The translations under genes and the position numbers were made by a program. The notes under the pieces are model-generated. The model searched no databases, was not told the origin of the DNA, and was given only the letters and a program-made list of their open reading frames with translations. From positions 186,001-250,000 of the forward strand of contig JARKQJ010000218.1 in NCBI GenBank assembly GCA_029973955.1: a DNA stretch of 64,000 bases. The letters run 5' to 3'. This document shows positions 18,328 to 27,288 of the stretch, piece by piece; the first letter of the stretch is position 1; each line of letters opens with the position of its first letter. Source of the DNA: Paludibaculum sp. (lineage in GTDB: Bacteria > Acidobacteriota > Terriglobia > Bryobacterales > Bryobacteraceae).

Positions 18328-18766
18328 AGACGCGGCGCTCCAGCGGCGTGGAGAGCACCACGGACGTCACCGTGGGGCCGAATGCGCTGAACTTTTCGAT
18401 TAGTTTCTCGAGGTCGCCGACGTCCGGAATGGCGGCCTTCAGCACAAACGCTTCGCCACCCGTGACGTGGTGGCACTCCTCCACCGAAGTGAGCCCCTGC
18501 ACCTGTTTGAGGAATCGCGGATAGTCCTTCGGCGGCACATGCACGCGCAGAATCACCTTCAGCGGGCGGCCTATGGCCTTGAGGTCCACGCGCGCCGTGT
18601 AGCCGCGGATGACGCCCAGGTCCTCCATGCGGCGCACGCGCTCCGCCACGGCCGGGGCGGTGAGCTTCACTTTGCGGCCCAGCTCGGCGAAGGTCATGCG
18701 CGCGTTCTCCTGTAGCAGCTTCAAAAGCTGCCAGTCCCGAGCGTCCAGCGAATCGTAAGTATTCAT
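18311..18766 (-). CDS. Lrp/AsnC-family transcriptional regulator
   Basis: A 151-residue Lrp/AsnC regulator: an N-terminal winged helix-turn-helix (about residues 5-65, LDARDWQLLKLLQENARMTF, then APAVAERVRRMEDLGVIRGY) and a C-terminal RAM/ACT-like ligand domain (about 70-145) that usually binds an amino acid. It is divergent from a LysE-family exporter gene 58 bp away, the classic LysG/LysE or Lrp/exporter pairing, so it probably activates or represses that gene in response to an amino acid. No operator could be assigned with confidence. Confidence 0.9.
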   Translation of the reverse strand: MNTYDSLDARDWQLLKLLQENARMTFAELGRKVKLTAPAVAERVRRMEDLGVIRGYTARVDLKAIGRPLKVILRVHVPPKDYPRFLKQVQGLTSVEECHHVTGGEAFVLKAAIPDVGDLEKLIEKFSAFGPTVTSVVLSTPLERRVFSGPA

Positions 18767-18824
18767 GTCGATTAGCCTTCGATCGCTACTGTATCAAATG
18801 CCGGATTCGCCCTATTCTGCCGCT

Positions 18825-19394
18825 ATGACTCCTTACTGGAACGGTGCGGTGCTGGGTTTTTCGATTGCGGCGCCCGTGGGGCCCATCGGCTTGCTGGTGA
18901 TCCGACAGTCGTTGTCGGGTGGCGCGCGGGCCGGCCTGCGCTGCGGGTTGGGCGCGGCGGTGGCCGATCTCTGTTATGGCGCGCTGGCGGCCGCCGGCGT
19001 CACATTGTTTGCCCGGTGGCAGGAGCAGGCGGCGCTGTGTGGCGGCCTGCTGCTGTGCTGGCTGGCATGGAAAGCCTGGGGAGCCGGGGCGGCGCAGGCG
19101 GCCGCCGGCAGCGGTTTCATCACCACGTTCCTGCTGACGCTCTCGAATCCCATGACCATCCTCGCCTTCGCGGCGATGGTGGCGGGCGCCGGAGCGGCTT
19201 CGCCCGCCTGGTTCATGACGGGTGTCTTCAGTGGATCGCTCGCCTGGTGGCTGGTGCTTTCCAGCGCGGCGGCGGCGCTGCGCGGACGCTTCCCGCAGGC
19301 CGGGATGGCGTGGCTGAACCGCGCCTCGGCACTCGTGCTATTCGCGTTCGGGCTGCGCGCGCTCAGTACAGCGGTACGCGGGATCCTTGCGTGA
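18825..19394 (+). CDS. LysE-family amino acid exporter
   Basis: A 189-residue integral membrane protein of the LysE/RhtB family, which exports amino acids such as lysine, homoserine or threonine. It starts MTPYWNGAVLGFSIAAPVGP, with the family's APVGPIGLLVIRQSL segment, and has about six hydrophobic helices; TLSNPMTILAFAAM is also typical. The ATG at 18825 is chosen because it opens directly into helix 1. The regulator is divergent, and a homoserine dehydrogenase lies just upstream, so homoserine or threonine export is a reasonable guess. Its end overlaps the convergent FAH gene by 32 bp. Confidence 0.88.
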   Translation: MTPYWNGAVLGFSIAAPVGPIGLLVIRQSLSGGARAGLRCGLGAAVADLCYGALAAAGVTLFARWQEQAALCGGLLLCWLAWKAWGAGAAQAAAGSGFITTFLLTLSNPMTILAFAAMVAGAGAASPAWFMTGVFSGSLAWWLVLSSAAAALRGRFPQAGMAWLNRASALVLFAFGLRALSTAVRGILA

Positions 19395-20208
19395 CGTGCG
19401 CCGTGATGCGGCAGACGCCGTCGATGCGTCCACCCACGGTGTCGCCGGGCTGGAAGGGTGCGGCTTTCGGGCAGCCGGTGGAGATGATGTCGCCGGGATC
19501 CAGCGCGTAGAAATCGCTGTGGAAGCGCACGAGTTGGGCGGGCAGGCGGCACATGCTCGACACCAGGTCGCGCGAATAAGGCGCGCCGTTCAGTTCGGTC
19601 ACCACTTCCAGCGCGCCGATGTCGGCGATCTCATCGGGCGTGACAATCACCGGGCCGAAGCTGAAGAACGTGTCGATGGACTTGGCTCGCGTGAGAAACC
19701 GCGGGCTCTTGGCGATGATGTCGAGCCCCGTCAGATCGAGCGTGGCCGTGTAGCCGAAGATCACCTCGGAGACGTGCTCCTCCGGCACGAAGCGGCAGCG
19801 GCGGCCGATGATGATGCCGAGTTCGCATTCGGCGTCGGCCTTGGCGCAGACGTCGGGTGGAGGCAGTACGATGTCGCCGCCGGGGGCGACCATGCAGGAG
19901 GCGGGCTTCAGAAAGCTGCCGGGCTCGTCCGGCTCCGCGGTGTTGGGATCCGGCAGCTGGCAGCGGTAGTTCGGGCCCACGCAGAGAATTTTGGGCGGGG
20001 CGGTGTAGGGCAGGGCCGGAGTGACCTCAGTGAGCGGGATGCCGGCGATACCGCGCAGATCCCGCAGCGGAGCGAGGTCTCCGTTCTGGATGAGGACCAG
20101 CAGATCGCCGGGCAGCGTGGTGCCGCGGGTGGCGTTCACTTCAGAAAAGAGCACGGCTTCGGTGCCGCGGAGCGCGGCCGGACCGTGCTGGCAGTGGATG
20201 AGTTTCAT
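19363..20208 (-). CDS. fumarylacetoacetate hydrolase family protein
   Basis: A 281-residue FAH-superfamily protein; members cleave C-C bonds of, or decarboxylate or hydrate, diketo acids with a divalent metal. The metal site is visible as ECELGIIIGRR followed by the aspartate of GYTATLDLTGLD. The start ATG overlaps the upstream homoserine-dehydrogenase-like stop by 4 bp. It is the third gene of a coupled run DUF4139 / dehydrogenase / FAH. The substrate cannot be told; the neighbouring dehydrogenase suggests a short hydroxy or keto acid pathway, which is inference only. Confidence 0.88.
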   Translation of the reverse strand: MKLIHCQHGPAALRGTEAVLFSEVNATRGTTLPGDLLVLIQNGDLAPLRDLRGIAGIPLTEVTPALPYTAPPKILCVGPNYRCQLPDPNTAEPDEPGSFLKPASCMVAPGGDIVLPPPDVCAKADAECELGIIIGRRCRFVPEEHVSEVIFGYTATLDLTGLDIIAKSPRFLTRAKSIDTFFSFGPVIVTPDEIADIGALEVVTELNGAPYSRDLVSSMCRLPAQLVRFHSDFYALDPGDIISTGCPKAAPFQPGDTVGGRIDGVCRITAHVTQGSRVPLY

Positions 20209-21164
20209 GAGTTCCTTGCGATCTCCATCAGGTCGGCGAAGACGCCGTATGCGGTTTGCTCCGGGCCAGGGTTCAGGGTGAAAACGCCGAACTGGCCCAT
20301 GAGGTCGGTTTCAAGAACGAGCAGATTGGAGGTGCCGTGCATGGAGGCGAGCACGTCGTCGCGGTCCAGCACCTCGGCGCGGACGCGCAGTTTCACGCCC
20401 TGCGCGGTGCGCCGGGCGCGGCTGACCAGCACGATGCGCTTGCCTTTCGCGGCCGCCTCCGCCAGTTTCTCCGGCGTGAGCTGGCGGATTCCTTTGCGAT
20501 CCACCTGCGCGGGCGTGGTGCGCGCATCCATCCAGACGTTGGCCAGCGCGGCGGCCTTGCAGGCGGAGTCCCACCCTTCGATGTCGAACCACGGATCGCC
20601 CTCGGCCACGCCCAACGCGCGAGCCTGGGCGATGCCCTCTTCGAAGGAGTGGCCCCGCGCCATCGCTTCCAGGATCACCTTGGTGGTGGAGTTGAGTGCG
20701 CCCGCAAAGCCCGTCACCGTAGCGGCGGGCAGGCATTGGCGCACCATGTTGTAGACGGGCGTGCCGTCCATCGTCACCGCTTCATGGAGGAAGCGGACGT
20801 TGTGCCGGCGGGCCTCATCGCGTAGTCCGTGATAGGCGCAGGCCACGGGACCCTTGTTCGCCGTCACCACGTGCAACCCGCGGCGCAGGGCCGTGGGGAT
20901 GTGCGTCAGCGCGGGCTCGCCATTCTCGGGGTTGAGCGTGGTGAGTTCCACCAGCACCTGCGCCTTAGCGCGTTCCAGCACTTCTTCCAGAGACGCTGCC
21001 GGCGGGCCGAACTCCGGATCGGTGGAGAGGCCGCTGACGTTGCAAGCCGTGCCGTGCCGTGTGTGGATGGCGTTGATGCGGAACGGATGCGCGCCCCGCT
21101 GCTGGTGCAGGAGGCGCGCCAGCGCGCGAGCGACATTTCCGAAACCGAGGACGGCGAGGTTCAA
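20205..21164 (-). CDS. homoserine dehydrogenase-like oxidoreductase, no ACT domain
   Basis: A 319-residue protein with a homoserine dehydrogenase fold: Rossmann opening NLAVLGFGNVARALARLL, GLHVVTANKGPVA, the FAGALNSTTKVILEAM segment and GDPWFDIEGWDSACK. It has no regulatory ACT domain, unlike hom at 16.4 kb. The start is a TTG that overlaps the DUF4139 stop (TTGA), so translation is coupled at both ends. Either it is a second homoserine dehydrogenase or a related enzyme in a catabolic route with the FAH protein; sequence alone does not decide. Confidence 0.82.
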   Translation of the reverse strand: MNLAVLGFGNVARALARLLHQQRGAHPFRINAIHTRHGTACNVSGLSTDPEFGPPAASLEEVLERAKAQVLVELTTLNPENGEPALTHIPTALRRGLHVVTANKGPVACAYHGLRDEARRHNVRFLHEAVTMDGTPVYNMVRQCLPAATVTGFAGALNSTTKVILEAMARGHSFEEGIAQARALGVAEGDPWFDIEGWDSACKAAALANVWMDARTTPAQVDRKGIRQLTPEKLAEAAAKGKRIVLVSRARRTAQGVKLRVRAEVLDRDDVLASMHGTSNLLVLETDLMGQFGVFTLNPGPEQTAYGVFADLMEIARNS

Positions 21165-23161
21165 AATTCGAGCTTCTCGATGAGAGCGTTCAGTTCAGTC
21201 TGTAGCGTGGCCATGCTCTTCCGCAACTGCTCCTGGCGGTCGCGAATCTGCGCCAGGCGCGCGTCGCCCTTGGCGAGATCGGCGGCGTAGCGGTTCACTT
21301 GCTCCTGCTGGCCGGCCACGCGGTTCAGGCTGTTGATGTTCTGACGCAGGCGGTCCTGGTCGCGTTGGATCTCATTCGTTTCGCCGGTCAGCTGCGTACT
21401 CTCCGTCTGCGCAGCGGCCAGTTGCCGCTTCTTGGCGAGGATGTTCTCGATCTGCGGCCGCGCCGCGGCGGGTAGGCTCTTGCTCTGCGTGTAGGAGAGC
21501 AGAATGTCAGGCGTGAGCGAACTGATGGTGAGGCTCTCTTCCACCTCACGCTCCTCCACCACGGTGAGCTTCTGCGTGGAGCGCGGCGCCAGCTTCACCG
21601 CGAAGCGGTAGGCGTTGGGAGAGGTCTCATCGGCCTTGGGGCGCAGCAGCTTCTGGTTCTTGTCCACCGGATGCTCGATGAGCAGCGTCTTCTCCTTCGC
21701 ATCCGCGTTGTCGACGGTGTAGGTTGTGGTGGTCTCCACGGCCGTTCGCGTGGTGATGAGGCCGCGGTTGGCCTTCAGACTGCGGATCGTGTCGGTGCCG
21801 GATTCGAAGTTCGTGGTGACGCGCGTAGCCTGATCCACGGCGTAGCTGATGAGGCGCTTGTCTCCGGCCTTTAGCGTCTCCACCAGGGCCTCGCCGGAGT
21901 AGCCCGCCGAGTGGTAGACGGTGATCGGCCCGCCGTCCAGCGTCTTGCCCGTCGTGTTGGTGAGCTCCGCCGCGTGCCGCGGATTCGGCTGGTTGCGGTC
22001 CGAGTAAATGAGCAGCTTGCGCGCGCCCAGCTTCTGTTGCACGAACGGGATCAGCAGCGATTCGTCCTTTCGCGCGTTCACCGGCCTCGCAAAGTGATAC
22101 TCGAACAATTCGCCAGCCTCTCTAGCCTCGGCTGCGGGCACCACGCTGCTGATCATCATCTGCGGAGCGGGCTTTGGTGGCGCGACCGGAGCGGCCGCCA
22201 TCGTCTTGGCTTCCCTCATCTGGCGCACCCCGCCCACGGCGTTGGCGCGCATCTCCTGCACCTCGGCAGCGCGGAGCGCCCCTTCATACACTACAGGCGC
22301 CGCCGCCTGTTCGTCTGCCAGACCCGCTTCCTGCCGCTGCACGTAGCGCGCATCGTACAGCCGGCTGATGAACGACACCGGCTTGCCGCTGACCACGGTG
22401 AGATCCACGTTGGCCCAGTCCTCCCCGGTGGCATTGTCAACAATCGCCCATCCCTCCAGCGTGGCCTCGCCGGTCTCCGGCAGCACCAGCCGGTAGCTGG
22501 ACTTCCACACCGGCGCCGGCGCCAGGTACCGGGCCACCAGCCGTTGCGCGCCGGAGCCCACGGGATCGACAAACACGGCGCGCTTGTCCCGCGAGCGCGA
22601 TTGCACCATGGCCAGCAGCGCGTCGTTGAGTTGCTGCTGCAGCCGCTGGTCGGCCAGCCGGATGTTCGCCGCCGCGTCCAGATCCAGGATCCGCAGTTCG
22701 CCGCTGTCGGCCAGAATGGTCAGCTCCTGCTTCTGCGGCTGCGCCTGCGACGCCGCCGTCAGCCGGCCGCTGATGACGGAGCCGGCCACCGCCTCGCCGC
22801 GGTATTTGAGTTCGATGCGCGCGCCGCGCCACTGGTCCAGTAGGACCGACAACGGCTGTTGCGCGCCGATCTGGATGCCCTGGTCCGCCAGCTTCTTCTG
22901 CAGCGGCTCGCTCAATTCATAGCGGATGCGGGCCACGCCGCCCGGCGCGTCCACTACCAGCGATTTCAGCACGTCGTCCATCTCGCCGGCCTTGAAGTCC
23001 AGCCGGCCGGACTCGCCCGGCTTCACCTCGCCCGCGCGTTCATAGTAAGCGACACCGTTCTTATATACGATGACGCGGGTGACCGGCAGATCCGCCGCCT
23101 GCACCATCGGCGCTGATTGAACCAGGGTCGCCGCCAGAATGACGGAAAGCGCTCGTTGCAT
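21161..23161 (-). CDS. exported DUF4139-domain protein
   Basis: A 666-residue protein with signal peptide (ILAATLVQSAPMVQAADLP). The opening after cleavage, VTRVIVYKNGVAYYERAGEV, and the C-terminal beta-rich region match DUF4139 proteins. A long coiled coil follows near the C-terminus (about residues 580-660, alternating charged and Leu/Gln residues). The molecular role of DUF4139 is not established; some relatives are labelled mucoidy inhibitor A. A ribosome-binding site AGGAGAGGC precedes the ATG at 23161. It overlaps the dehydrogenase gene downstream and is divergent from a receiver gene 39 bp away. Confidence 0.82.
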   Translation of the reverse strand: MQRALSVILAATLVQSAPMVQAADLPVTRVIVYKNGVAYYERAGEVKPGESGRLDFKAGEMDDVLKSLVVDAPGGVARIRYELSEPLQKKLADQGIQIGAQQPLSVLLDQWRGARIELKYRGEAVAGSVISGRLTAASQAQPQKQELTILADSGELRILDLDAAANIRLADQRLQQQLNDALLAMVQSRSRDKRAVFVDPVGSGAQRLVARYLAPAPVWKSSYRLVLPETGEATLEGWAIVDNATGEDWANVDLTVVSGKPVSFISRLYDARYVQRQEAGLADEQAAAPVVYEGALRAAEVQEMRANAVGGVRQMREAKTMAAAPVAPPKPAPQMMISSVVPAAEAREAGELFEYHFARPVNARKDESLLIPFVQQKLGARKLLIYSDRNQPNPRHAAELTNTTGKTLDGGPITVYHSAGYSGEALVETLKAGDKRLISYAVDQATRVTTNFESGTDTIRSLKANRGLITTRTAVETTTTYTVDNADAKEKTLLIEHPVDKNQKLLRPKADETSPNAYRFAVKLAPRSTQKLTVVEEREVEESLTISSLTPDILLSYTQSKSLPAAARPQIENILAKKRQLAAAQTESTQLTGETNEIQRDQDRLRQNINSLNRVAGQQEQVNRYAADLAKGDARLAQIRDRQEQLRKSMATLQTELNALIEKLEF

Positions 23162-23200
23162 ATTGCCTCTCCTAATGCCATGGTATGTTCAGAGGAACCC

Positions 23201-23590
23201 ATGGGGAATCTCTCACTGCTCCTGGTGGACGACGAAAAACCGCTGCTCGCGCTGCTGAGGAAGTACCTCGAGCGTAACGGCTATGCGGTGGACGTTGCCG
23301 AAACCGCTCAGGATGCACTGAGTAAATGCCGCCAGAGCCCCTGTCCCTTTCAAATTGTCGTGCTCGATTTGAAATTGCCCGACATGCACGGCGACCAGCT
23401 TCTCCCCTTGCTGCTCGAAGCCAGCCCGTCGCTCAAGGTGCTGATCTCCAGCGGCACCCCCTTCAGTAACGAAGTGCTGCCTGCGGCGCAACGCCCGCGC
23501 GTGAGTTCCATCCTGAAACCCTACATGCCCGCGGAATTGCAGGATGCCATTCAAGCCCTGGCGCCCTGCGCCCGCGGCGCTTCCGCCTAA
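23201..23590 (+). CDS. single-domain response regulator (receiver)
   Basis: A 129-residue stand-alone CheY-like receiver. The acidic pocket LLLVDDEKPL, the phospho-acceptor Asp in IVVLDLKLPDMHG and a conserved Ser/Lys pair (LISSGTP, ILKPYMP) are all present. There is no output domain, so it probably acts by protein contact. The ATG at 23201 has AGAGGA four bases upstream; another ATG at 23180 is in frame but less well placed. No histidine kinase is adjacent. It is divergent from the DUF4139 gene. Confidence 0.88.
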   Translation: MGNLSLLLVDDEKPLLALLRKYLERNGYAVDVAETAQDALSKCRQSPCPFQIVVLDLKLPDMHGDQLLPLLLEASPSLKVLISSGTPFSNEVLPAAQRPRVSSILKPYMPAELQDAIQALAPCARGASA

Positions 23591-23606
23591 GTGCCGCCGC
23601 GGCGCG

Positions 23607-24161
23607 TCAGTCGAGCATCGCCCGCAGCCGCTCGGAAAAGTTCTCTTCCTCCTCCGACCACAGAATCCGCCGCTCGGCCGAGAGCTCCTCTTCCACGTCC
23701 TGCGCATAGTGGAGCAGGCTGCGGATATTGGATTGCACGGGCCGCAGGTGGTCGCTCTGCTCCTGCGGCAGGTAGAGCCGGTCCGGTCCGAAGTCGATCC
23801 GCACATGCTCGCCGCGTGGCGCGTCGAACTCCGGCCCGTAGACGTCGATCAGCACCTTGGTGGGCCTGAGTTCCCACTCGCCGGTCCACTGATAGATGTC
23901 CCAGCGGGTCTCCACCTGGAATGCGCAGTCCTCGTGCAGAAACTCCTGCGCGCGGCTGGCCACGGCGGAGGCGTCCGGCGGGCCGTCGATGAACTCTTCC
24001 AGTTGCGGTGCCTCGTGGAAGTTGAGCGCGAACACGCGCAGAATGCCGCCCGGCATCAGCTTGGAATTCGGGAAGACGCTCAGCGCCTTGCGGAGGTAGA
24101 GAGGGAGGGCCATCGCGGAGTAGCCGCGCAGCCACAGTGAGAGAAAGAGCGGATCGCCCAT
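23607..24161 (-). CDS. conserved protein of unknown function
   Basis: A 184-residue soluble protein, acidic, with no signal peptide or obvious motif. Notable segments are LRVFALNFHEAPQLEEFIDG and VRIDFGPDRLYLPQEQSDH. The start ATG at 24161 lies 6 bp after the glgB stop, so it is probably co-transcribed with glgB. Codon use matches its neighbours. I do not recognise the family and assign no function. Confidence 0.65.
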   Translation of the reverse strand: MGDPLFLSLWLRGYSAMALPLYLRKALSVFPNSKLMPGGILRVFALNFHEAPQLEEFIDGPPDASAVASRAQEFLHEDCAFQVETRWDIYQWTGEWELRPTKVLIDVYGPEFDAPRGEHVRIDFGPDRLYLPQEQSDHLRPVQSNIRSLLHYAQDVEEELSAERRILWSEEEENFSERLRAMLD

Positions 24162-24167
24162 AGTCGT

Positions 24168-26336
24168 TTATTCGGAAACACGCCGGAAGGCGCAGACGCC
24201 CAGCGGCGGGAGCGTGAGAGTGATGAAGTGATGGCGGCTCTGCATCTCGCCCTGCGTGGAGTGGAGCAGGCCGGGGTTGCTCACGCCGCTGCCGCCGAAT
24301 TGCTCCCAGTCGCTGTTGAGGATCTCCTGGTAAGCGCCTGGCTCCGGCACGCCCACGTTGTAGGGTTGGCGCACCAATGGCGTGAAATTGCAGACGAAGA
24401 CGAGGAAGTCCGACGAGTTCTTCGCCCGGCGGACGAAGCTGATCACACTCGCGTCGATATCCTGGAAATCGATCCACTCGAAGCCGCGCCAGTGCGCGTC
24501 CACTTCGTGCAGGCTCGGCTCCGCCACGTAGAGGTAGTTCAACTCCCGAACGAACTCCTGCAGCCCTCGGTGCAGCGGATACTGCTGCAGGTCCCAGCGG
24601 ATCTGGCCCTGCCAGTTCCACTCTTCGTATTGGCCCAGTTCGCTGCCCATGAAGAGCAGTTTCTTGCCCGGGTGGCTGTACATATAGCCGAGGAACGCGC
24701 GCACGTTGGCGAAGCGCTGCCATTCGTCGCCGGGCATTTTGCCGATCAGCGAAGACTTTCCATGCACCACCTCGTCATGCGAGATGGGCAGCATGAAATT
24801 CTCCGTGAAGGCGTACAACATGCTGAACGTGATGCGGTGGTGGTTGAACTTGCGGAACACGGGGTCCGCCTTGAAGTAGGCGAACATGTCGTGCATCCAG
24901 CCCATGTTCCACTTCATGGTGAAGCCGAGGCCGCCGGCGTACACCGGATGCGAAACGCCGGCAAATGAGGTGGACTCCTCCGCCACGGTGATGGCGCCCG
25001 GAACCTTGTGCGCCTCTTCGTTGAATCTGCGGATGAAGTCGATGGCTTCCAGGTTCTCGTTGCCGCCGTACTTGTTCGGGATCCAATCGCCGGCCTCGCG
25101 CGAGTAGTCAAGATAGAGCATGGACGCCACGGCGTCCACCCGCAATCCGTCGATGTGGTACTCCTTCAGCCAGAACAGCGCATTGGAGATGAGGAAGTTC
25201 CGCACTTCGTTGCGGCCGAAGTTGAAGATGAGCGTGCCCCAGTCGCGGTGTTCCCCCAGGCGCGGATCCTCGTGCTCATAGCAGGCGGTGCCGTCGAAGC
25301 GGGCCAGTCCGTGGGCGTCTTTGGGAAAGTGCGCCGGCACCCAGTCCACAATGATGCCGATGCCGTTCTGGTGGCATTGGTCGACGAAGTAGCGGAAGTC
25401 GTCCGGGGTGCCGAAGCGCGCGGTCGGCGCGAAGTAGCCCACCACCTGGTAGCCCCAGGAGCCCGCGTAAGGGTGCTCCATCACCGGCATCAATTCCAGG
25501 TGTGTGAAGCCCAGCCGTTTCACGTAGGGGATGAGGTTGGCCGCGAGTTCGCGGTAAGTGAGAGGCTCGCCCTCGGGCGACTTCATCCACGATTCCAGGT
25601 GTACTTCGTAGCAGGCGACAGGCCGGTCCAGCCAGTTGGTGTGGGCGCGCGTCTCCATCCAGTGCTGGTCCTGCCACTGGTAGTGATTCAGGTCCCAAAC
25701 GATGGAGGCCTGCTTCGGCGGAGCTTCGCTGTAGAAGCCGTATGGATCGCACTTCAGCCCGGAAACGCCGAAGACTTTGGAACGGATGAAGTACTTGTAG
25801 ATGTCGCCCTGCTTCACGCCCGGCAGGAAGATCTCCCAAATCCCGCCGTTGCGCCTCCGCATGGGATGGCGGTGCGGGTCCCACTGGTTGAAGTCGCCGG
25901 AGACGCTCACCATCTCCGCGTTTGGAGCCCACACGGCGAAGCGGCAGCCGGACACGCCGTCGATCTCCATCAGGTGCGCGCCCATGCTGTGCCAGGCTTC
26001 GTGGTTGGTGCCTTCGGCGTGCAGGTAGATGTCGTGATCGGTGAGCAGCGGCCGCAGCCTGTAGGGATCTTCCAGGATCTCTACGCCGCCGTCCTGCAAC
26101 TCCATCTCGATCCGGTAGTGGCCAGGATCGGCCTTGAGCTTCGCTTCGAAGAGTCCGCCGGCGTGTACCTGCTGCATGGGCGCCGGCTCGGCATCGGGGA
26201 TCAGCAGCCGCACAGAAGCTGCCTGTGGGAGCAGCGCACGGACAATCCACTGCTTAAACACCCGGTGCGGGCCGAGGATGGAGAACGGATCGCCGTGATA
26301 GCCGCCGACTAGGGCTTCGAATTCTCCGGGCTTCAT
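24168..26336 (-). CDS. glgB: 1,4-alpha-glucan branching enzyme
   Basis: GlgB forms alpha-1,6 branches in glycogen. The 722-residue chain has an N-terminal CBM48/early-set domain (HGDPFSILGPHRV, then FAVWAPNAEMVSVSGDFNQW), the GH13 barrel with nucleophile region IDGLRVDAVASMLYLDYS, acid-base Glu in TVAEEST, and HDEVVHGK, and a C-terminal beta domain. The start MKPGEFEALVGG at 26336 is chosen because it lies next to the conserved domain; a longer frame would overlap the divergent deaminase gene. It is followed 6 bp later by an unknown gene. No other glycogen genes are in view. Confidence 0.96.
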   Translation of the reverse strand: MKPGEFEALVGGYHGDPFSILGPHRVFKQWIVRALLPQAASVRLLIPDAEPAPMQQVHAGGLFEAKLKADPGHYRIEMELQDGGVEILEDPYRLRPLLTDHDIYLHAEGTNHEAWHSMGAHLMEIDGVSGCRFAVWAPNAEMVSVSGDFNQWDPHRHPMRRRNGGIWEIFLPGVKQGDIYKYFIRSKVFGVSGLKCDPYGFYSEAPPKQASIVWDLNHYQWQDQHWMETRAHTNWLDRPVACYEVHLESWMKSPEGEPLTYRELAANLIPYVKRLGFTHLELMPVMEHPYAGSWGYQVVGYFAPTARFGTPDDFRYFVDQCHQNGIGIIVDWVPAHFPKDAHGLARFDGTACYEHEDPRLGEHRDWGTLIFNFGRNEVRNFLISNALFWLKEYHIDGLRVDAVASMLYLDYSREAGDWIPNKYGGNENLEAIDFIRRFNEEAHKVPGAITVAEESTSFAGVSHPVYAGGLGFTMKWNMGWMHDMFAYFKADPVFRKFNHHRITFSMLYAFTENFMLPISHDEVVHGKSSLIGKMPGDEWQRFANVRAFLGYMYSHPGKKLLFMGSELGQYEEWNWQGQIRWDLQQYPLHRGLQEFVRELNYLYVAEPSLHEVDAHWRGFEWIDFQDIDASVISFVRRAKNSSDFLVFVCNFTPLVRQPYNVGVPEPGAYQEILNSDWEQFGGSGVSNPGLLHSTQGEMQSRHHFITLTLPPLGVCAFRRVSE

Positions 26337-26355
26337 GCGGCTATTATGGCAGTTC

Positions 26356-27288
26356 ATGGACATCGACACACTGCAAAAGGCGGAGTTGCACGTCCACCTG
26401 GAAGGCAGCGTCCGGCCGGAGACGCTACGCGAACTCGCGCCTGCCTTGTCCTTGGAGGAGATTGTTGCCCGTTATCGCTATGAGGACTTCATGGGGTTTC
26501 TCATGGCGTTCAAATGGGTGAACCAGTACCTGCGCGCCCCGCGGGACTTTGCGCTCATCACGCGCCGGCTCCTGGAGGAATTCGAAGCGCAAAACGTGGT
26601 TCAGGCCGAAGTCAACATCAGCGCCGGTGTCATGCTGATGCGCCGCTTGCCCGTGGAGGAGATCTTCGCCGCTATTGCCGAGGAGGCCAGCCGGAGCCGC
26701 GTACGCGTGCGGTTCATCTTCGACGCCGTGCGCCAGTTCGGGCTCGATCATGTCCAGGACACCGCGCGCGTGGCGGTGAAGCTGAAACACCTCGGCGTGA
26801 TCGCCTTCGGCATCGGCGGCGATGAGCTGAACGGCCCGGCCGGCCAGTTTCGCGAGGTGTTCCGATACGCCGCCGACAACGGGTTGCGCCTGGCTCCGCA
26901 CGCCGGAGAGACCGACGGTCCGGCCAGCGTCTGGGCCGCGCTGGAGTGCGGCGCGGAGCGCATCGGCCACGGCTTCCGCTCCATCGAGGACCCCCTGCTG
27001 GTGAAGCACCTCCGCGACCACGACATCCCCCTCGAAATCTGCCTCACCTCCAACGTCTGCACCGGCGCCGTGCGCAGCCTGCGCGAGCACCCCTTCCGCC
27101 GGCTCTTCGACGCCGGCGTGCCCATCATCCTGAACTCGGACGACCCGGCGATGTTCCACACCACCCTCGTGCGCGAATACAAGATCGCCATGCGGGAGTT
27201 CGGGCTGGGCGAGGATCAGATCCGCCACCTGGCAGACAATAGTTTGCGCTACGCCTTTGACCGTCCCTTGGCCAACCACACCTTGTAA
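26356..27288 (+). CDS. add: adenosine deaminase family protein
   Basis: A 310-residue metal-dependent deaminase of the adenosine deaminase superfamily. Zinc and catalytic motifs are ELHVHLEGSVRPETL at the N-terminus, LAPHAGE, ERIGHGF and ILNSDDPAMFHTTL. Family members deaminate adenosine, adenine or 6-amino-6-deoxyfutalosine (menaquinone route); the NSDDPAMF signature is seen in more than one of these, so the exact substrate is open. It is divergent from glgB with starts 20 bp apart, and its 3' end overlaps the convergent LOG gene by 40 bp. Confidence 0.85.
   Translation: MDIDTLQKAELHVHLEGSVRPETLRELAPALSLEEIVARYRYEDFMGFLMAFKWVNQYLRAPRDFALITRRLLEEFEAQNVVQAEVNISAGVMLMRRLPVEEIFAAIAEEASRSRVRVRFIFDAVRQFGLDHVQDTARVAVKLKHLGVIAFGIGGDELNGPAGQFREVFRYAADNGLRLAPHAGETDGPASVWAALECGAERIGHGFRSIEDPLLVKHLRDHDIPLEICLTSNVCTGAVRSLREHPFRRLFDAGVPIILNSDDPAMFHTTLVREYKIAMREFGLGEDQIRHLADNSLRYAFDRPLANHTL

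Noticed and set aside
26337..26369. Upstream extension of glgB
   Set aside because: It adds 11 non-conserved residues and would overlap the start of the divergent adenosine deaminase gene.
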